Of a stretch of DNA of 55,261 bases, positions 41,392 through 49,376 are shown piece by piece. Below the pieces are notes generated by a model, which was not told the origin of the DNA, did no database searches, and saw only the letters and a list, made by a program, of their open reading frames with translations. The stretch lies in assembly GCA_964440655.1 (NCBI GenBank), contig CAYTTA010000010.1, forward strand, positions 1 to 55,261. Direction: 5' to 3'. Made by a program: the position numbers and the translations under genes. How positions within the stretch are numbered: position 1 is the stretch's first letter; each line of letters starts with the position of its first letter. The stretch is from CAYTTA01 sp964440655. Lineage in GTDB: Bacteria; Bacteroidota; Rhodothermia; Balneolales; Balneolaceae.

Positions 41392-42935
41392 AGAAGATCC
41401 ATCGGTTCCAGAGGGCGATGCAGGGATTTCTGCCGGTTGACGGCCTCCAGCCAGGAATCCAGTAGTGCCCGGATGATGCTCAGTTCAGGATCTCCGCTTA
41501 TAGCGAGATTGCCTGCAATGGTGCCGCTCAGAAGATCGCCGAAGCCCGCCCGGGCGAAGATCCGGTTGTCGTAGCCGGTCAGGTAGTTGTTCCCCTCCGG
41601 AGATCCGACAAAAAGAGGCGACCCTTTGGAGACCATCCAGACCCTGTTGCTGCGGGCATATTCATCGGCCCAGAGGATCCGTTCGTACTCCCCTCCAGGC
41701 GGGCTGCCGTTCAGTGAGGCGACTTCACCCGGGTGAGGGGTCAGGATCCGCACTCCCGATTTCAAAAGGGAATCGATCTCCGGTATTCGCAGGGCATCGG
41801 CATCCATCACCACAGGCTCGTCATACTGCTCCAGCACTGCATGGCAGAAACGATGAGTGTTCTCGTCCCTGCCCAGACCCGGACCGATCAGCAGAACGCC
41901 TTCGCGCTTTTTCAGCTCCCGAAGAACCGTGCCGCTGTGCTTTTCCGTAAAAAAGGTATCGCCTGGACCACCCAGGGGGATTTTGATGATGCCGGGTAGG
42001 GTGCTCTCATAGATCGGAAGGATGCCTTTTGGCGCGAAGAGGAATACCGCACCGGTACCAGCCTTCCAGGCTGCAGAGGCTGTCATGATCGCCGCACCGG
42101 TAAGCCCCTCCGACCCGGCCACTACAAACACCGCCCGGTCACTGTACTTGTGACGGGCATGACGGCGGATGGGCGGGAGTTCCGGGGCCAGCTCCGGAAG
42201 AAGCAGGGTGGCGGCCGTCTCTCTGAGGGCTGGGGGAAAAGAGAGATCCAGCTGATGCACCGTTCCGGTACAGAGAGGCCCCTCATTGAGATAGAATCCC
42301 AGCTTGCGGGCTCCGAAACTCAATGTATGGGTCGCCCGCACCGCATCGCCCAGGATCTTCCCTGTATCGGCATGAAGTCCGGTAGGTATATCGAGAGAAA
42401 AGAGTGGAATGGAGAATCGCTGGCTGAGGCGGTTTGCCTCCTGAACAAGGGACAATATCGGATCGCGCAGTTCACTGGAGAGACCGGTTCCGAGAAGTCC
42501 GTCGACGATGTAACCCGAATTCGTTCCGGAGCTTTCCTCGCTGTAAGTGCCAGCGGCGATTCTCATCCCCGGTTCGAATGTGACAGGAACTCCCTGCTTC
42601 TGCAGGGCATGAAGCAGCTCCAGGTTCTTCCTGGACTCACGGCTCAGCCGGTCGGCACCCTCTGGAAAGAAGATTCTGCATCGGTGTGCATGATGAATGG
42701 CCAGGTAGCGGGCCACGACAAGTGCATCCCCGCCATTGTTTCCTTTACCGCACAGATAAAGGCCCTCCGCTCCGTCAGAAGTGAGGGTTGCAATCCGGCG
42801 AGCGGCCTGGAGTCCTGCCGTCTCCATCAATGTGAATCCGTCCAGGCCAAAATTCCCGATCGTCAGCCGGTCGGTTTTGCGGCACTGGCTGCCGGTCGAG
42901 ACACCATAGTGATAAGGAATGCTCAGAGGCGCCAT
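41388..42935 (-). CDS. nnr: Bifunctional NAD(P)H-hydrate epimerase/dehydratase
   Basis: Nnr repairs NAD(P)H damaged by hydration: the N-terminal domain epimerises NADHX and the C-terminal domain removes water with ADP. The 515-residue protein has CGKGNNGGDALVVARYL (about 62-78) in the epimerase domain and, in the ribokinase-like domain, GSEGLTGAAIMTASAAW, IGPGLGRDENT, VMDADALRI, LTPHPGEVASL and ARAGFGDLLSGTIAG, the last holding the catalytic Asp. It overlaps vanZ by 4 bp. A 10-bp tandem repeat lies upstream. Confidence 0.92.
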   Translation of the reverse strand: MAPLSIPYHYGVSTGSQCRKTDRLTIGNFGLDGFTLMETAGLQAARRIATLTSDGAEGLYLCGKGNNGGDALVVARYLAIHHAHRCRIFFPEGADRLSRESRKNLELLHALQKQGVPVTFEPGMRIAAGTYSEESSGTNSGYIVDGLLGTGLSSELRDPILSLVQEANRLSQRFSIPLFSLDIPTGLHADTGKILGDAVRATHTLSFGARKLGFYLNEGPLCTGTVHQLDLSFPPALRETAATLLLPELAPELPPIRRHARHKYSDRAVFVVAGSEGLTGAAIMTASAAWKAGTGAVFLFAPKGILPIYESTLPGIIKIPLGGPGDTFFTEKHSGTVLRELKKREGVLLIGPGLGRDENTHRFCHAVLEQYDEPVVMDADALRIPEIDSLLKSGVRILTPHPGEVASLNGSPPGGEYERILWADEYARSNRVWMVSKGSPLFVGSPEGNNYLTGYDNRIFARAGFGDLLSGTIAGNLAISGDPELSIIRALLDSWLEAVNRQKSLHRPLEPMDLL

Positions 42936-43007
42936 GCCGTTGGTTTGACCGTTGATTTTCCTCCGGTTTCTCTATGCAACGATACGCAGGAAACTGTTCC
43001 GGCACTG

Positions 43008-43027
43008 TTAATAATGCTTAATAATGC
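43008..43027. repeat. Tandem TTAATAATGC repeat upstream of nnr
   Basis: The 10-bp unit TTAATAATGC is perfectly duplicated in the 175-bp spacer between proS and nnr, about 73 bp before the nnr start. It is AT-rich in a GC-richer background and so could lie in a promoter or operator. Confidence 0.6.
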
Positions 43028-43110
43028 AGGATGGCAAAGGTGATCATGCAGGTTCATGCCGGATAAACCGGTTGGCTGTCCCGAGAGGACAAAACAGCTC
43101 CCGGCGCAGA

Positions 43111-44574
43111 TCAGTAGGAGCGTGCAAAGAGCACTCTGTTTGCCGACGGTTTGCCGGTAACCATGCATTCTCCCGGACCGTACTCTTCAAAAGGAATACA
43201 GCGGATGGTCGCTTTTGTTTCCTCCTTGATCTTCTCCTCGGTCTCGGCGGTACCGTCCCAGTGCGCCAGAATGAACCCGCCCTCTTCAATCTGCTCCTTG
43301 AACTCTTCGTAGGTGTCCACGCTCCGGGTCTGTCGTTCCACCCGTTGCCGCGCTTTATCCAGCAGGTTGTTCTGAATCTCATCAAGCAGATCCCGAACCT
43401 GTCGGGTCAGGTTCTCATTGCCGATGATGCTCTTCTCGAGGGAGTCTCTCCGGGCAAGCTCCAGCGTCCCGTTCTCCAGGTCGCGGGGGCCAGCCGCGAT
43501 TCGGACAGGCACTCCCTGTACTTCATGTTCTGCAAATTTCCAGCCCGGTTTGTAGTTCTCCCGGTCATCAAGCTTCACCGTAATACCGGAATCGCGAAGC
43601 TCCTTCCGGATGGGTTCGAGATACTCCAGCAGGGCGGCGCGCTGTTCGTCATTCCGGTAGATGGGAACGATTACCACCTGAAGCGGAGCCAGCCGGGGTG
43701 GGAGAACCAGCCCCTTGTCATCGGAGTGGGTCATGATCAGACCTCCGATAAGCCGGGTCGATACGCCCCAGCTGGTTGCCCAGACATACTTGTGCTCCCC
43801 GTACCGGTCCTGGAACTTCACATCAAATGCACGGGCAAAATTCTGTCCCAGAAAGTGGGAAGTACCGGCCTGAAGCGCCTTTCCGTCCTGCATCATCCCT
43901 TCAATGCAGTAGGTGTCAACCGCACCGGCAAACCGCTCCGATTCCGTCTTCACCCCTGTCCGTACCGGCATGGCCATATACTCTTCCGCAAATACCCTGT
44001 AGACCTCCAGCATTCGGAGCGCTTCTTCAACCGCTTCCTCTTCGGTGGCGTGTGCCGTATGTCCCTCCTGCCAGAGAAATTCCATGGTGCGCAGGAAGAG
44101 TCGGGTCCGCAGTTCCCACCGGACCACATTGGCCCACTGGTTGATCAGAATGGGCAGGTCCCTCCAGGACTGGATCCAGTTCCGGTAGGCATCCCAGATA
44201 ATGGTTTCGGAGGTAGGACGCACGATAAGCTCCTCCTCGAGCCGGGATTCGGGATCGACCTCCACCCCTCCCGGGACGCTTTTCAGACGGCTGTGGGTGA
44301 CAATGGCACACTCTTTTGCAAATCCTTCGACATGCTGGGCTTCTTTCGACAGGAAGGATTTGGGGATGAAAAGAGGGAAGTAGGCGTTCTCATGGCCTGT
44401 CTCCCTGAACATGGTGTCGAGCTCCTGTTTCATGTTCTCCCAGAGGGCATATCCGTTCGGACGGATCACCATGGATCCGCGGACCGGAGAGTGGTCGGCC
44501 AGCTTTGCTTCCCGTATTACATCCTGATACCATTGTGAATAGTCCTGTTCGCGAGGGGTGATGTTTTTAGCCAT
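43111..44574 (-). CDS. proS: Prolyl-tRNA synthetase, archaeal/eukaryotic type
   Basis: ProRS charges tRNA-Pro. The 487-residue protein, started at ATG 44574 (MAKNITPREQDYSQWY), matches the shorter ProRS type found in archaea, eukaryotes and some bacteria, and lacks the editing insertion of E. coli ProRS. Class II motifs are present: VIRPNGYALWENM, IVRPTSETIIWDAYRNWIQS, VVRWELRTRLFLRTMEF (motif 2) and GLIMTHSDDKGLVLP. The C-terminal part is typical of the type, with a reduced zinc-like domain. The in-frame ATG at 44700 adds 42 residues without family support. Confidence 0.93.
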   Translation of the reverse strand: MAKNITPREQDYSQWYQDVIREAKLADHSPVRGSMVIRPNGYALWENMKQELDTMFRETGHENAYFPLFIPKSFLSKEAQHVEGFAKECAIVTHSRLKSVPGGVEVDPESRLEEELIVRPTSETIIWDAYRNWIQSWRDLPILINQWANVVRWELRTRLFLRTMEFLWQEGHTAHATEEEAVEEALRMLEVYRVFAEEYMAMPVRTGVKTESERFAGAVDTYCIEGMMQDGKALQAGTSHFLGQNFARAFDVKFQDRYGEHKYVWATSWGVSTRLIGGLIMTHSDDKGLVLPPRLAPLQVVIVPIYRNDEQRAALLEYLEPIRKELRDSGITVKLDDRENYKPGWKFAEHEVQGVPVRIAAGPRDLENGTLELARRDSLEKSIIGNENLTRQVRDLLDEIQNNLLDKARQRVERQTRSVDTYEEFKEQIEEGGFILAHWDGTAETEEKIKEETKATIRCIPFEEYGPGECMVTGKPSANRVLFARSY

Positions 44575-44741
44575 AGTGCTGGATGATGCTATATAATGCT
44601 GGATCTGTTGCCGGAGATTTGACAGGTGCTCCGCGATTCGTGCCGGAACGGTTGGAATATATAAAAGAGAATAAAAATAGAAGAAAATGGAGGGTTGCAC
44701 CGGATGGTTTCACAGAAATGAGAAACCCGGCTCAATTCTCT

Positions 44742-44772
44742 TTCTCCCGAATCGGGAAAAGTCTTATATTCT
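44742..44772 (+). promoter_or_regulatory. Possible promoter of tRNA-Met
   Basis: A TTTC at 44741-44744 and TATATTCT at 44765-44772 are about 20 bp apart, a partial match to the Bacteroidota consensus, about 70 bp before the tRNA. Confidence 0.3.
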
Positions 44773-44840
44773 GTGCTATCATTTCATCGTTCCGGTTCGG
44801 GTTCATCAGGTCCCGGACGGCGACACGTATTTGTGATGAT

Positions 44841-44914
44841 GGCGTGGTAGCTCAGGTGGTAAGAGCGTCGGATTCATAACCCGAAGGTCGAGGGTTCAAC
44901 TCCCTCCCACGCTA
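44841..44914 (+). tRNA. tRNA-Met (anticodon CAT)
   Basis: A cloverleaf forms with acceptor GGCGTGG/CCACGCT (G1-U72 wobble), D stem GCTC/GAGC, anticodon stem TCGGA/CCCGA (the last pair A-C mismatched) with loop TTCATAA, and T arm GAGGG-TTCAACT-CCCTC. CCA is not encoded. It looks like the elongator Met type; lysidine-modified tRNA-Ile with the same anticodon cannot be fully excluded from sequence alone. Confidence 0.88.
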
Positions 44915-45019
44915 CCCTCTTTTATTGGCCCTGTTGGTTTTTTTAACCTACAGGCTCCTCAAGATCATAATGCGGCCGGTACGTCAAGAAACCGGCTCTG
45001 AGAGCAGGGGCGGAGGAGA

Positions 45020-46216
45020 CTACAAAAGCCCCAGAAATTTCATCAGCTCTTGTGCGGCTGCACCGCCGGCCCGGTTGGAGCCGATGGTGGAGGCTGAGGG
45101 CCCATATCCGACAAGATGCACCCGCGGATCTTTTGCAACCTGGGTTGCGAGGCGGCCTGTCATGGTGATCCCTCCCTGCTCATTCTTCAGCATCAGAGGT
45201 CCGAGATGATCGAGTGAGCTCCGGAATCCGGTACACCAGAGAATGACATCCGCTTTCAGGAACTCTCCATCCTTCCAGCGCACACCCTCCTCCTCAATTT
45301 GATGAAACATCGGTCTGCGTTCAAGGACCCCACGTCTGCGCATCTCTTCAATCCGGGGAGTCACCGGCAGACCTGTCACCGATACAACCGATTCGGGAGG
45401 GAGCCCCTTCCGAACCCGCTCTTCCACCAGTGCTACTGCAGCCCGTCCTCTCTCTTCGGTAAACTCTCCTTCACGAAAATCGGGCGGACGACGTGTCACC
45501 CAGGTTGTCCGCGTCACGCGTGAGACCTCATCAAGCAGCTGGATGGCCGAAATCCCGCCGCCGACAATAAATACATGATCACCCTTGAACTCATCCGCGG
45601 TATGATAATCCCGCGTATGCAACTGCCTGCCCCGGAAACGGTTGCGCCCCGGATAGTCGGGGATGTAGGGGCTTTCCCAGGTTCCGGTGGCATTGATGAT
45701 CCCGCGGGCGGAGAAGTGAGGTCCGTTTGTCTCGACCCTGAACCGGCCGTCGCGTTCGCAGACGGCCAGAACAGTCAGGGGACGGTATACCGGGATGTTG
45801 AACTCTCTTTCATAGACTTCAAAATAGTGTGGAACGGCGACGCGGGCTTGGACCTGCCGGTCCCGGGTTCCGATCGCCTCTTCAAATCGGAGGCCGGGGA
45901 GATCATGGATCCGGTTCACCGTGCTCAGCGTCAGGGATGGCCAGCGATATTGCCAGGCCCCGCCGGGCCCATCGGACCGGTCGATCACTACAAACCCTTT
46001 TCCCGGCTCCAGGCCGCGTCGTTTCAGATGCCATGCGGATGAGAGGCCTGCCTGGCCGGCACCGATCACCACCACTTCGGTTTTATAGATAACACGGGAA
46101 GAGGCGGCCGGATGGGAAGCAGACGCTGATGCAGACGGGGATGCAGAAGGGATGCCAGGTTCAACCGGCTCGGTCTGTTCATCCTGGGAAAGGTAAGGGT
46201 CCGAACGAGTGGGCAT
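45020..46216 (-). CDS. Flavin-containing monooxygenase-like NAD(P)/FAD oxidoreductase
   Basis: The 398-residue protein has an N-terminal low-complexity stretch of Ser, Ala and Pro (about 24-40), then the FAD motif VVVIGAGQAGLSSAWHL (about 48-64), FMO-type FRGRQLHTRDY, and a second dinucleotide motif VFIVGGGISAIQLLDE. ATGTW and WCTGFRSSLDHL are typical of the group. Such enzymes oxygenate soft nucleophiles or ketones; the substrate here is unknown. It starts 12 bp after a 33-residue mini-gene and is probably in one operon with it and the cupin gene. Confidence 0.85.
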   Translation of the reverse strand: MPTRSDPYLSQDEQTEPVEPGIPSASPSASASASHPAASSRVIYKTEVVVIGAGQAGLSSAWHLKRRGLEPGKGFVVIDRSDGPGGAWQYRWPSLTLSTVNRIHDLPGLRFEEAIGTRDRQVQARVAVPHYFEVYEREFNIPVYRPLTVLAVCERDGRFRVETNGPHFSARGIINATGTWESPYIPDYPGRNRFRGRQLHTRDYHTADEFKGDHVFIVGGGISAIQLLDEVSRVTRTTWVTRRPPDFREGEFTEERGRAAVALVEERVRKGLPPESVVSVTGLPVTPRIEEMRRRGVLERRPMFHQIEEEGVRWKDGEFLKADVILWCTGFRSSLDHLGPLMLKNEQGGITMTGRLATQVAKDPRVHLVGYGPSASTIGSNRAGGAAAQELMKFLGLL

Positions 46217-46227
46217 AGGAAGTCTGC

Positions 46228-46329
46228 TTAAAACAGGGCTGAGAAAATCACGAACGCGGTCATGCCTGTGAGACTGAACGACTTGTCGAAGAGTTCATTC
46301 AGGTTCAGGGGGTCCCGCTTTTCACTCAT
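46228..46329 (-). CDS. 33-residue coupled mini-protein of unknown function
   Basis: A short frame (MSEKRDPLNLNELFDKSF, then a hydrophobic tail ending FVIFSALF) starts inside the end of the cupin gene: its ATG overlaps the cupin stop as ATGAGTGA. It ends 12 bp before the monooxygenase start. The N-half is charged and the last 14 residues are hydrophobic, which would suit a small membrane-associated protein. It is not related to any family I know. Expression is inferred from the tight gene packing only. Confidence 0.5.
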   Translation of the reverse strand: MSEKRDPLNLNELFDKSFSLTGMTAFVIFSALF

Positions 46330-46714
46330 TCTTCACACCGTTATCTGCATCGTCTAACGGAATGAATAACGATCTTCTGGTCTCTTTCTTGAGATTGCGG
46401 GTTTTGTGTCCCTTCCCGGTCGTGTCTTCAACCAGAAGGATCTCTCCACCCCGGAATCTCCGTTTCTCTCCCAGCGAGGTCTCGATTTCTATCTCTCCAT
46501 CGAGAAGAATGATGTACTGCCGACGGGGTGCTGTGTGGAAATCGTAGTCATATCCGGCGGGAACTTCACGGAAGATCACTCCTTTTCCAGGAAGAAGAGG
46601 TGAGAGCGATCCGATCTCACCTGCCTGTTCAAGCGGAATGAGCCGCTTCTCGAAATGACTCTCTCCTTTATCGTCGCTGTAGATCCGTGTAATCCGGAAG
46701 GTGTGCTCAGCCAT
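46322..46714 (-). CDS. Cupin-domain protein
   Basis: The 130-residue protein contains a RmlC-type cupin barrel: VIFREVPAGYDYDFHTAPRR, then YIILLDGEIEIETSLGEKRR and FRGGEILLVEDTTGKGHKTR. The metal-binding set is partly kept (His in motif 1 and GxxH in motif 2), so an iron or manganese site is possible. Function unknown. It heads the short cassette cupin, mini-protein, monooxygenase on the minus strand. Confidence 0.8.
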   Translation of the reverse strand: MAEHTFRITRIYSDDKGESHFEKRLIPLEQAGEIGSLSPLLPGKGVIFREVPAGYDYDFHTAPRRQYIILLDGEIEIETSLGEKRRFRGGEILLVEDTTGKGHKTRNLKKETRRSLFIPLDDADNGVKNE

Positions 46715-46870
46715 TCGTCCTCAGTTCAGGTTTTCCGGCACTCCAATGCGGCACTCCTAAGAGGGGGAAAAGAGTGTTATGATTGCCGGATGATTCTTTG
46801 ATGCCGCATGCCATGCCGAAAATAACCCGGCGCCGATACGGCACGGCAGCCGGTGGAAAATGGATACGGC

Positions 46871-46907
46871 ATATAATAAAAGGGGGCCGGATCGTTCCGT
46901 CCCCCTT
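46871..46907 (-). terminator. Rho-independent terminator of yceI
   Basis: On the minus strand AAGGGGG pairs with CCCCCTT through an imperfect ACGG/CCG continuation, followed by TTTTATTATAT. It begins about 13 bp past the YceI stop and separates it from the cupin gene. Confidence 0.75.
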
Positions 46908-46919
46908 CTGTTCCCCGAC

Positions 46920-47471
46920 TTACTGCTCTTCCTGCTGTCGGACAAACTGTACTTCGGAGCTGATGCGAACTTCGTCGCTTACCATCACTCCACCGGTTTC
47001 AAGAGCTGCATTCCAGTTCAGCCCCCACTCTTTCCGGTTAATCTTTCCGGAGACGGAGAAGCCGGCTTTCACATTCCCGTAAGGGTCTTTCATGATTCCA
47101 CCGAACTCCACATCCAGCGAAATCTCCTTCGAGACCCCTTTCATCGTCAGGGTTCCGTTCAGACGGTAGTTTTCATCATCGAGTTTCTCGAGCGAAGTGC
47201 TTTCGAAGGTGATTTCGGGGTGAGCCTCAACGCTGAAGAAATCATCGCTGCGCAGGTGGTTGTCCCGGTCTTCGTTGTTGGTGAAGATGGAGCTGGCATC
47301 CACCGTTGCGGTTACACTCGCATTGTCAAAATCATCTCCGTCCGACTCGATGGATGCATCGAATTTCCGGAATTCACCTTTAACGTTGGTGATCATCAGA
47401 TGCTTGACTTTGAAGAGGAGCTCACTGTGGGTGGGGTCGAGGACCCATTTTGTCTTGGTTGTCGTAGCCAT
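46920..47471 (-). CDS. YceI-family protein
   Basis: YceI proteins are lipocalin-like carriers of polyisoprenoids or other lipids, often stress- or alkali-induced. The 183-residue product starts MATTTKTKWVLDPTHSELLF, with the family pattern W-x-(L/I)-D-x-x-H-S, then VKHLMITNVKGEFRKFDASI, a middle section of alternating strands and a final EWGLNWNAALETGGVMVSDE. No signal peptide is visible, unlike many relatives, suggesting a cytoplasmic form. ATG 47471 has AAAGGA upstream. Its own terminator follows. Confidence 0.88.
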   Translation of the reverse strand: MATTTKTKWVLDPTHSELLFKVKHLMITNVKGEFRKFDASIESDGDDFDNASVTATVDASSIFTNNEDRDNHLRSDDFFSVEAHPEITFESTSLEKLDDENYRLNGTLTMKGVSKEISLDVEFGGIMKDPYGNVKAGFSVSGKINRKEWGLNWNAALETGGVMVSDEVRISSEVQFVRQQEEQ

Positions 47472-47558
47472 GGTGTTTCGTCCTTTTGTTTTTGTTGAAT
47501 TTGTTGATACCAAGATTGCAATTATCTCCGCGTCCGCCATTCACATAGGTTAAGAAGT

Positions 47559-48161
47559 TCACTCGTTGCGCGCAGAGCGGCTGGCCGCCAGCTTTTTACG
47601 TATTCGGCTAAGGGATTGCGGCCGGATTCCCAGATAGGAGGCGATAAGATATTGCGGGATCCGTTGAATGAAATGGGGATAGAGAGAGGCGAATTCCAGA
47701 TAGCGGGTTTCGGCATCCTCCCCTGTAGTTTTGGTGAGTCGGTACTGCAGGGCGACAAATGCATTCTGTACAAGAACACGGAAGAAGTGCTCGAACAGAT
47801 GACTCGAGCGGCAGATCTTCTCATGGTTCTCCCTGTTGAGCACAAGTGCCTCGACCGGTTCCAGTGTCTCCACCGTATAGATGCCAGGTTTGCCGGAGAA
47901 GTAACTGTACTGGTCGGTGATCCAGTGTCCTTCCACGGCAAACTGAATCGCATTTTTATCCCCCTGCTGGTTTACATAATAGGAGACGCAGGCACCTTTC
48001 AGAATGAAGTAGACGTGCCGGCTCACCTCTCCCTCCTCCGTGAGGATCGATTTCCGATCCCAGGATTTCCTGAACATCGATCCGGAGAGCATGCGGTACT
48101 CCTCATCCGTCATTCTGTGTCCGATGGTCCGGTAGACATTCTCCATGAGAAGGTTTTCCAT
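47559..48161 (-). CDS. Crp/Fnr-family transcriptional regulator
   Basis: This 200-residue protein has an N-terminal cyclic-nucleotide-binding beta roll (RKSILTEEGEVSRHVYFILK through GHWITDQYSYFSGKPG) and a short C-terminal helix-turn-helix, RIPQYLIASYLGIRPQSLSR. It lacks the N-terminal cysteines of Fe-S FNR proteins and the full cAMP-binding RSA motif, so the effector is unknown. I start it at ATG 48161; upstream in-frame codons look untranslated. Its upstream spacer carries a strong palindrome and a terminator-like hairpin. Confidence 0.85.
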   Translation of the reverse strand: MENLLMENVYRTIGHRMTDEEYRMLSGSMFRKSWDRKSILTEEGEVSRHVYFILKGACVSYYVNQQGDKNAIQFAVEGHWITDQYSYFSGKPGIYTVETLEPVEALVLNRENHEKICRSSHLFEHFFRVLVQNAFVALQYRLTKTTGEDAETRYLEFASLYPHFIQRIPQYLIASYLGIRPQSLSRIRKKLAASRSARNE

Positions 48162-48296
48162 GATGTACCTGATTTGCACGTTCTGCCCGCAGGCGGTGAA
48201 TGGGGTGAAATGGATGGGAATATATTGCGAAACTTTCGGTTCACCGCCGGCCGGATGATTACCGGCAAAACTGGAATGGAACATCCTCAAAAAAAA

Positions 48297-48328
48297 TTAG
48301 CAGCCACTCTGTCAAGAATGACTGCTAA
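48297..48328 (-). terminator. Intrinsic terminator-like hairpin upstream of the Crp/Fnr gene
   Basis: On the minus strand TTAGCAGTCA and TGGCTGCTAA form a 10-bp stem with one G-T or mismatched step and a 12-nt loop, followed by eight T's. It lies 136 bp before the Crp/Fnr start and 212 bp past the LuxR-type stop, so it may end that transcript, end a small RNA, or act as a leader terminator. Confidence 0.6.
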
Positions 48329-48406
48329 ATATCATCTACAGACGGCTATTACCCCATTTGCAAATAAAACATAAACGGATCAACCCTGCCTGGCAATCGT
48401 AAAGAT

Positions 48407-48436
48407 TACGTAATTTTTCTACGTACTTGTACGTAG
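48407..48436. promoter_or_regulatory. TACGTA palindrome cluster, possible operator
   Basis: Three TACGTA hexamers lie at 48407-48412, 48420-48425 and 48430-48435. The last two form CTACGTAC-TT-GTACGTAG, a perfect 8-2-8 inverted repeat (48419-48436). It is in the 379-bp spacer between the LuxR-type and Crp/Fnr genes and looks like a dimeric-regulator binding site, possibly of one of these two regulators. Confidence 0.5.
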
Positions 48437-48540
48437 CAATTCACTGGACATAGCACTTTTTGAAAAGAGATACTTGCTGCGTATCGGATAAAAGATAAGG
48501 AAGATGTCCGGGACCGAAGAGTCGAAGAGGTGCCATGCGG

Positions 48541-49197
48541 TCACAAATTTTTTTCCAGTGCATATTTCACAAGTCCCGCTGTGTTCTTGATCTTCAGTTT
48601 GTGAAGGAGATTGTAACGGTGTGTCTCGACTGTGCGGGGGCTGATAAAGAGGAGTTTTCCGATCTCCGTGCTTGTGTATCCTTCCACGATCAGATGGAGA
48701 ATCTCCGCTTCCCGGCTTGTGAGTCTCTCGCCCGGTCGATCCCCTCGCCGCCTGGCCCTCTCCACGTAACGCTCGGTCATAAGCCGGGCGATCGGCTTGC
48801 TGAAGACCTTCTCTCCGCGGGAAACCTCCAGAATGGCATTCACCAGCTCCTTTCTATCCACCGATTTGGTCAGATAACCGGTTATTCCGGTACGCAGTGC
48901 CAGGTTCAGACGGGGCAGAGTCACTCCCTCCGTCAGCAGGATCACCTTTGGCCGGTCACCCTCTTCCCGGGTCAGTTGCTTCATGAATTCCGGAAGGATC
49001 AGCCCTTCCAGGTTGTCGGAGATCAGACAGATGTCCGGGTGATGAAGGAGGGTTTTCTTCACTGCCTCGGATGATGTAAAGGCGGTAGCTGCCACTTCGA
49101 TGGGCGGCGCGCTCTTCAGGATCGCCCGGATCCCCGAGAGGGTGATATCGGTACTGTCCGCGATGAGTGTACGAACGGCATCCATGGCAGAGCGCAT
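48541..49197 (-). CDS. NarL/LuxR-type response regulator
   Basis: The 218-residue protein has a receiver domain followed by a LuxR helix-turn-helix. In the receiver, the phospho-acceptor position is ICLISDNLEG (Asp near residue 60), the Thr is in VILLTEG and the Lys in GITGYLTKSV. The first acidic pair is only one residue (LIADST), so phosphorylation may be altered. The DNA-binding end is LTSREAEILHLIVEGYTSTE then IGKLLFISPRTVETHRYNLL. No sensor kinase lies beside it, so it is an orphan regulator. Confidence 0.85.
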   Translation of the reverse strand: MRSAMDAVRTLIADSTDITLSGIRAILKSAPPIEVAATAFTSSEAVKKTLLHHPDICLISDNLEGLILPEFMKQLTREEGDRPKVILLTEGVTLPRLNLALRTGITGYLTKSVDRKELVNAILEVSRGEKVFSKPIARLMTERYVERARRRGDRPGERLTSREAEILHLIVEGYTSTEIGKLLFISPRTVETHRYNLLHKLKIKNTAGLVKYALEKNL

Positions 49198-49376
49198 TGA
49201 TGGGGTTGCTTTTATCTATATAAAAGTTTGAATGAGAATGCAAATGTTTCCCTTGTGCCCCCGCAAGCGATTGGTTGGGAGATTTTTTATTTTCAGCCCC
49301 TTGATTGTCAGTGCCCGGGGGATCTGATGGAATGGATGCCGGCGGGGGAATGGTAACAGAGGAAAAGAGTGAACTG

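Noticed and set aside
41714..43043. Several plus-strand frames opposite nnr (up to 297 codons)
   Set aside because: They overlap a clear bifunctional enzyme gene and look like translated antisense sequence.
43024..44538. A 504-codon plus-strand frame opposite proS
   Set aside because: It lies antisense to a well-supported synthetase gene, has low-quality composition without any motif, and arises from GC-rich codon third positions on the other strand.
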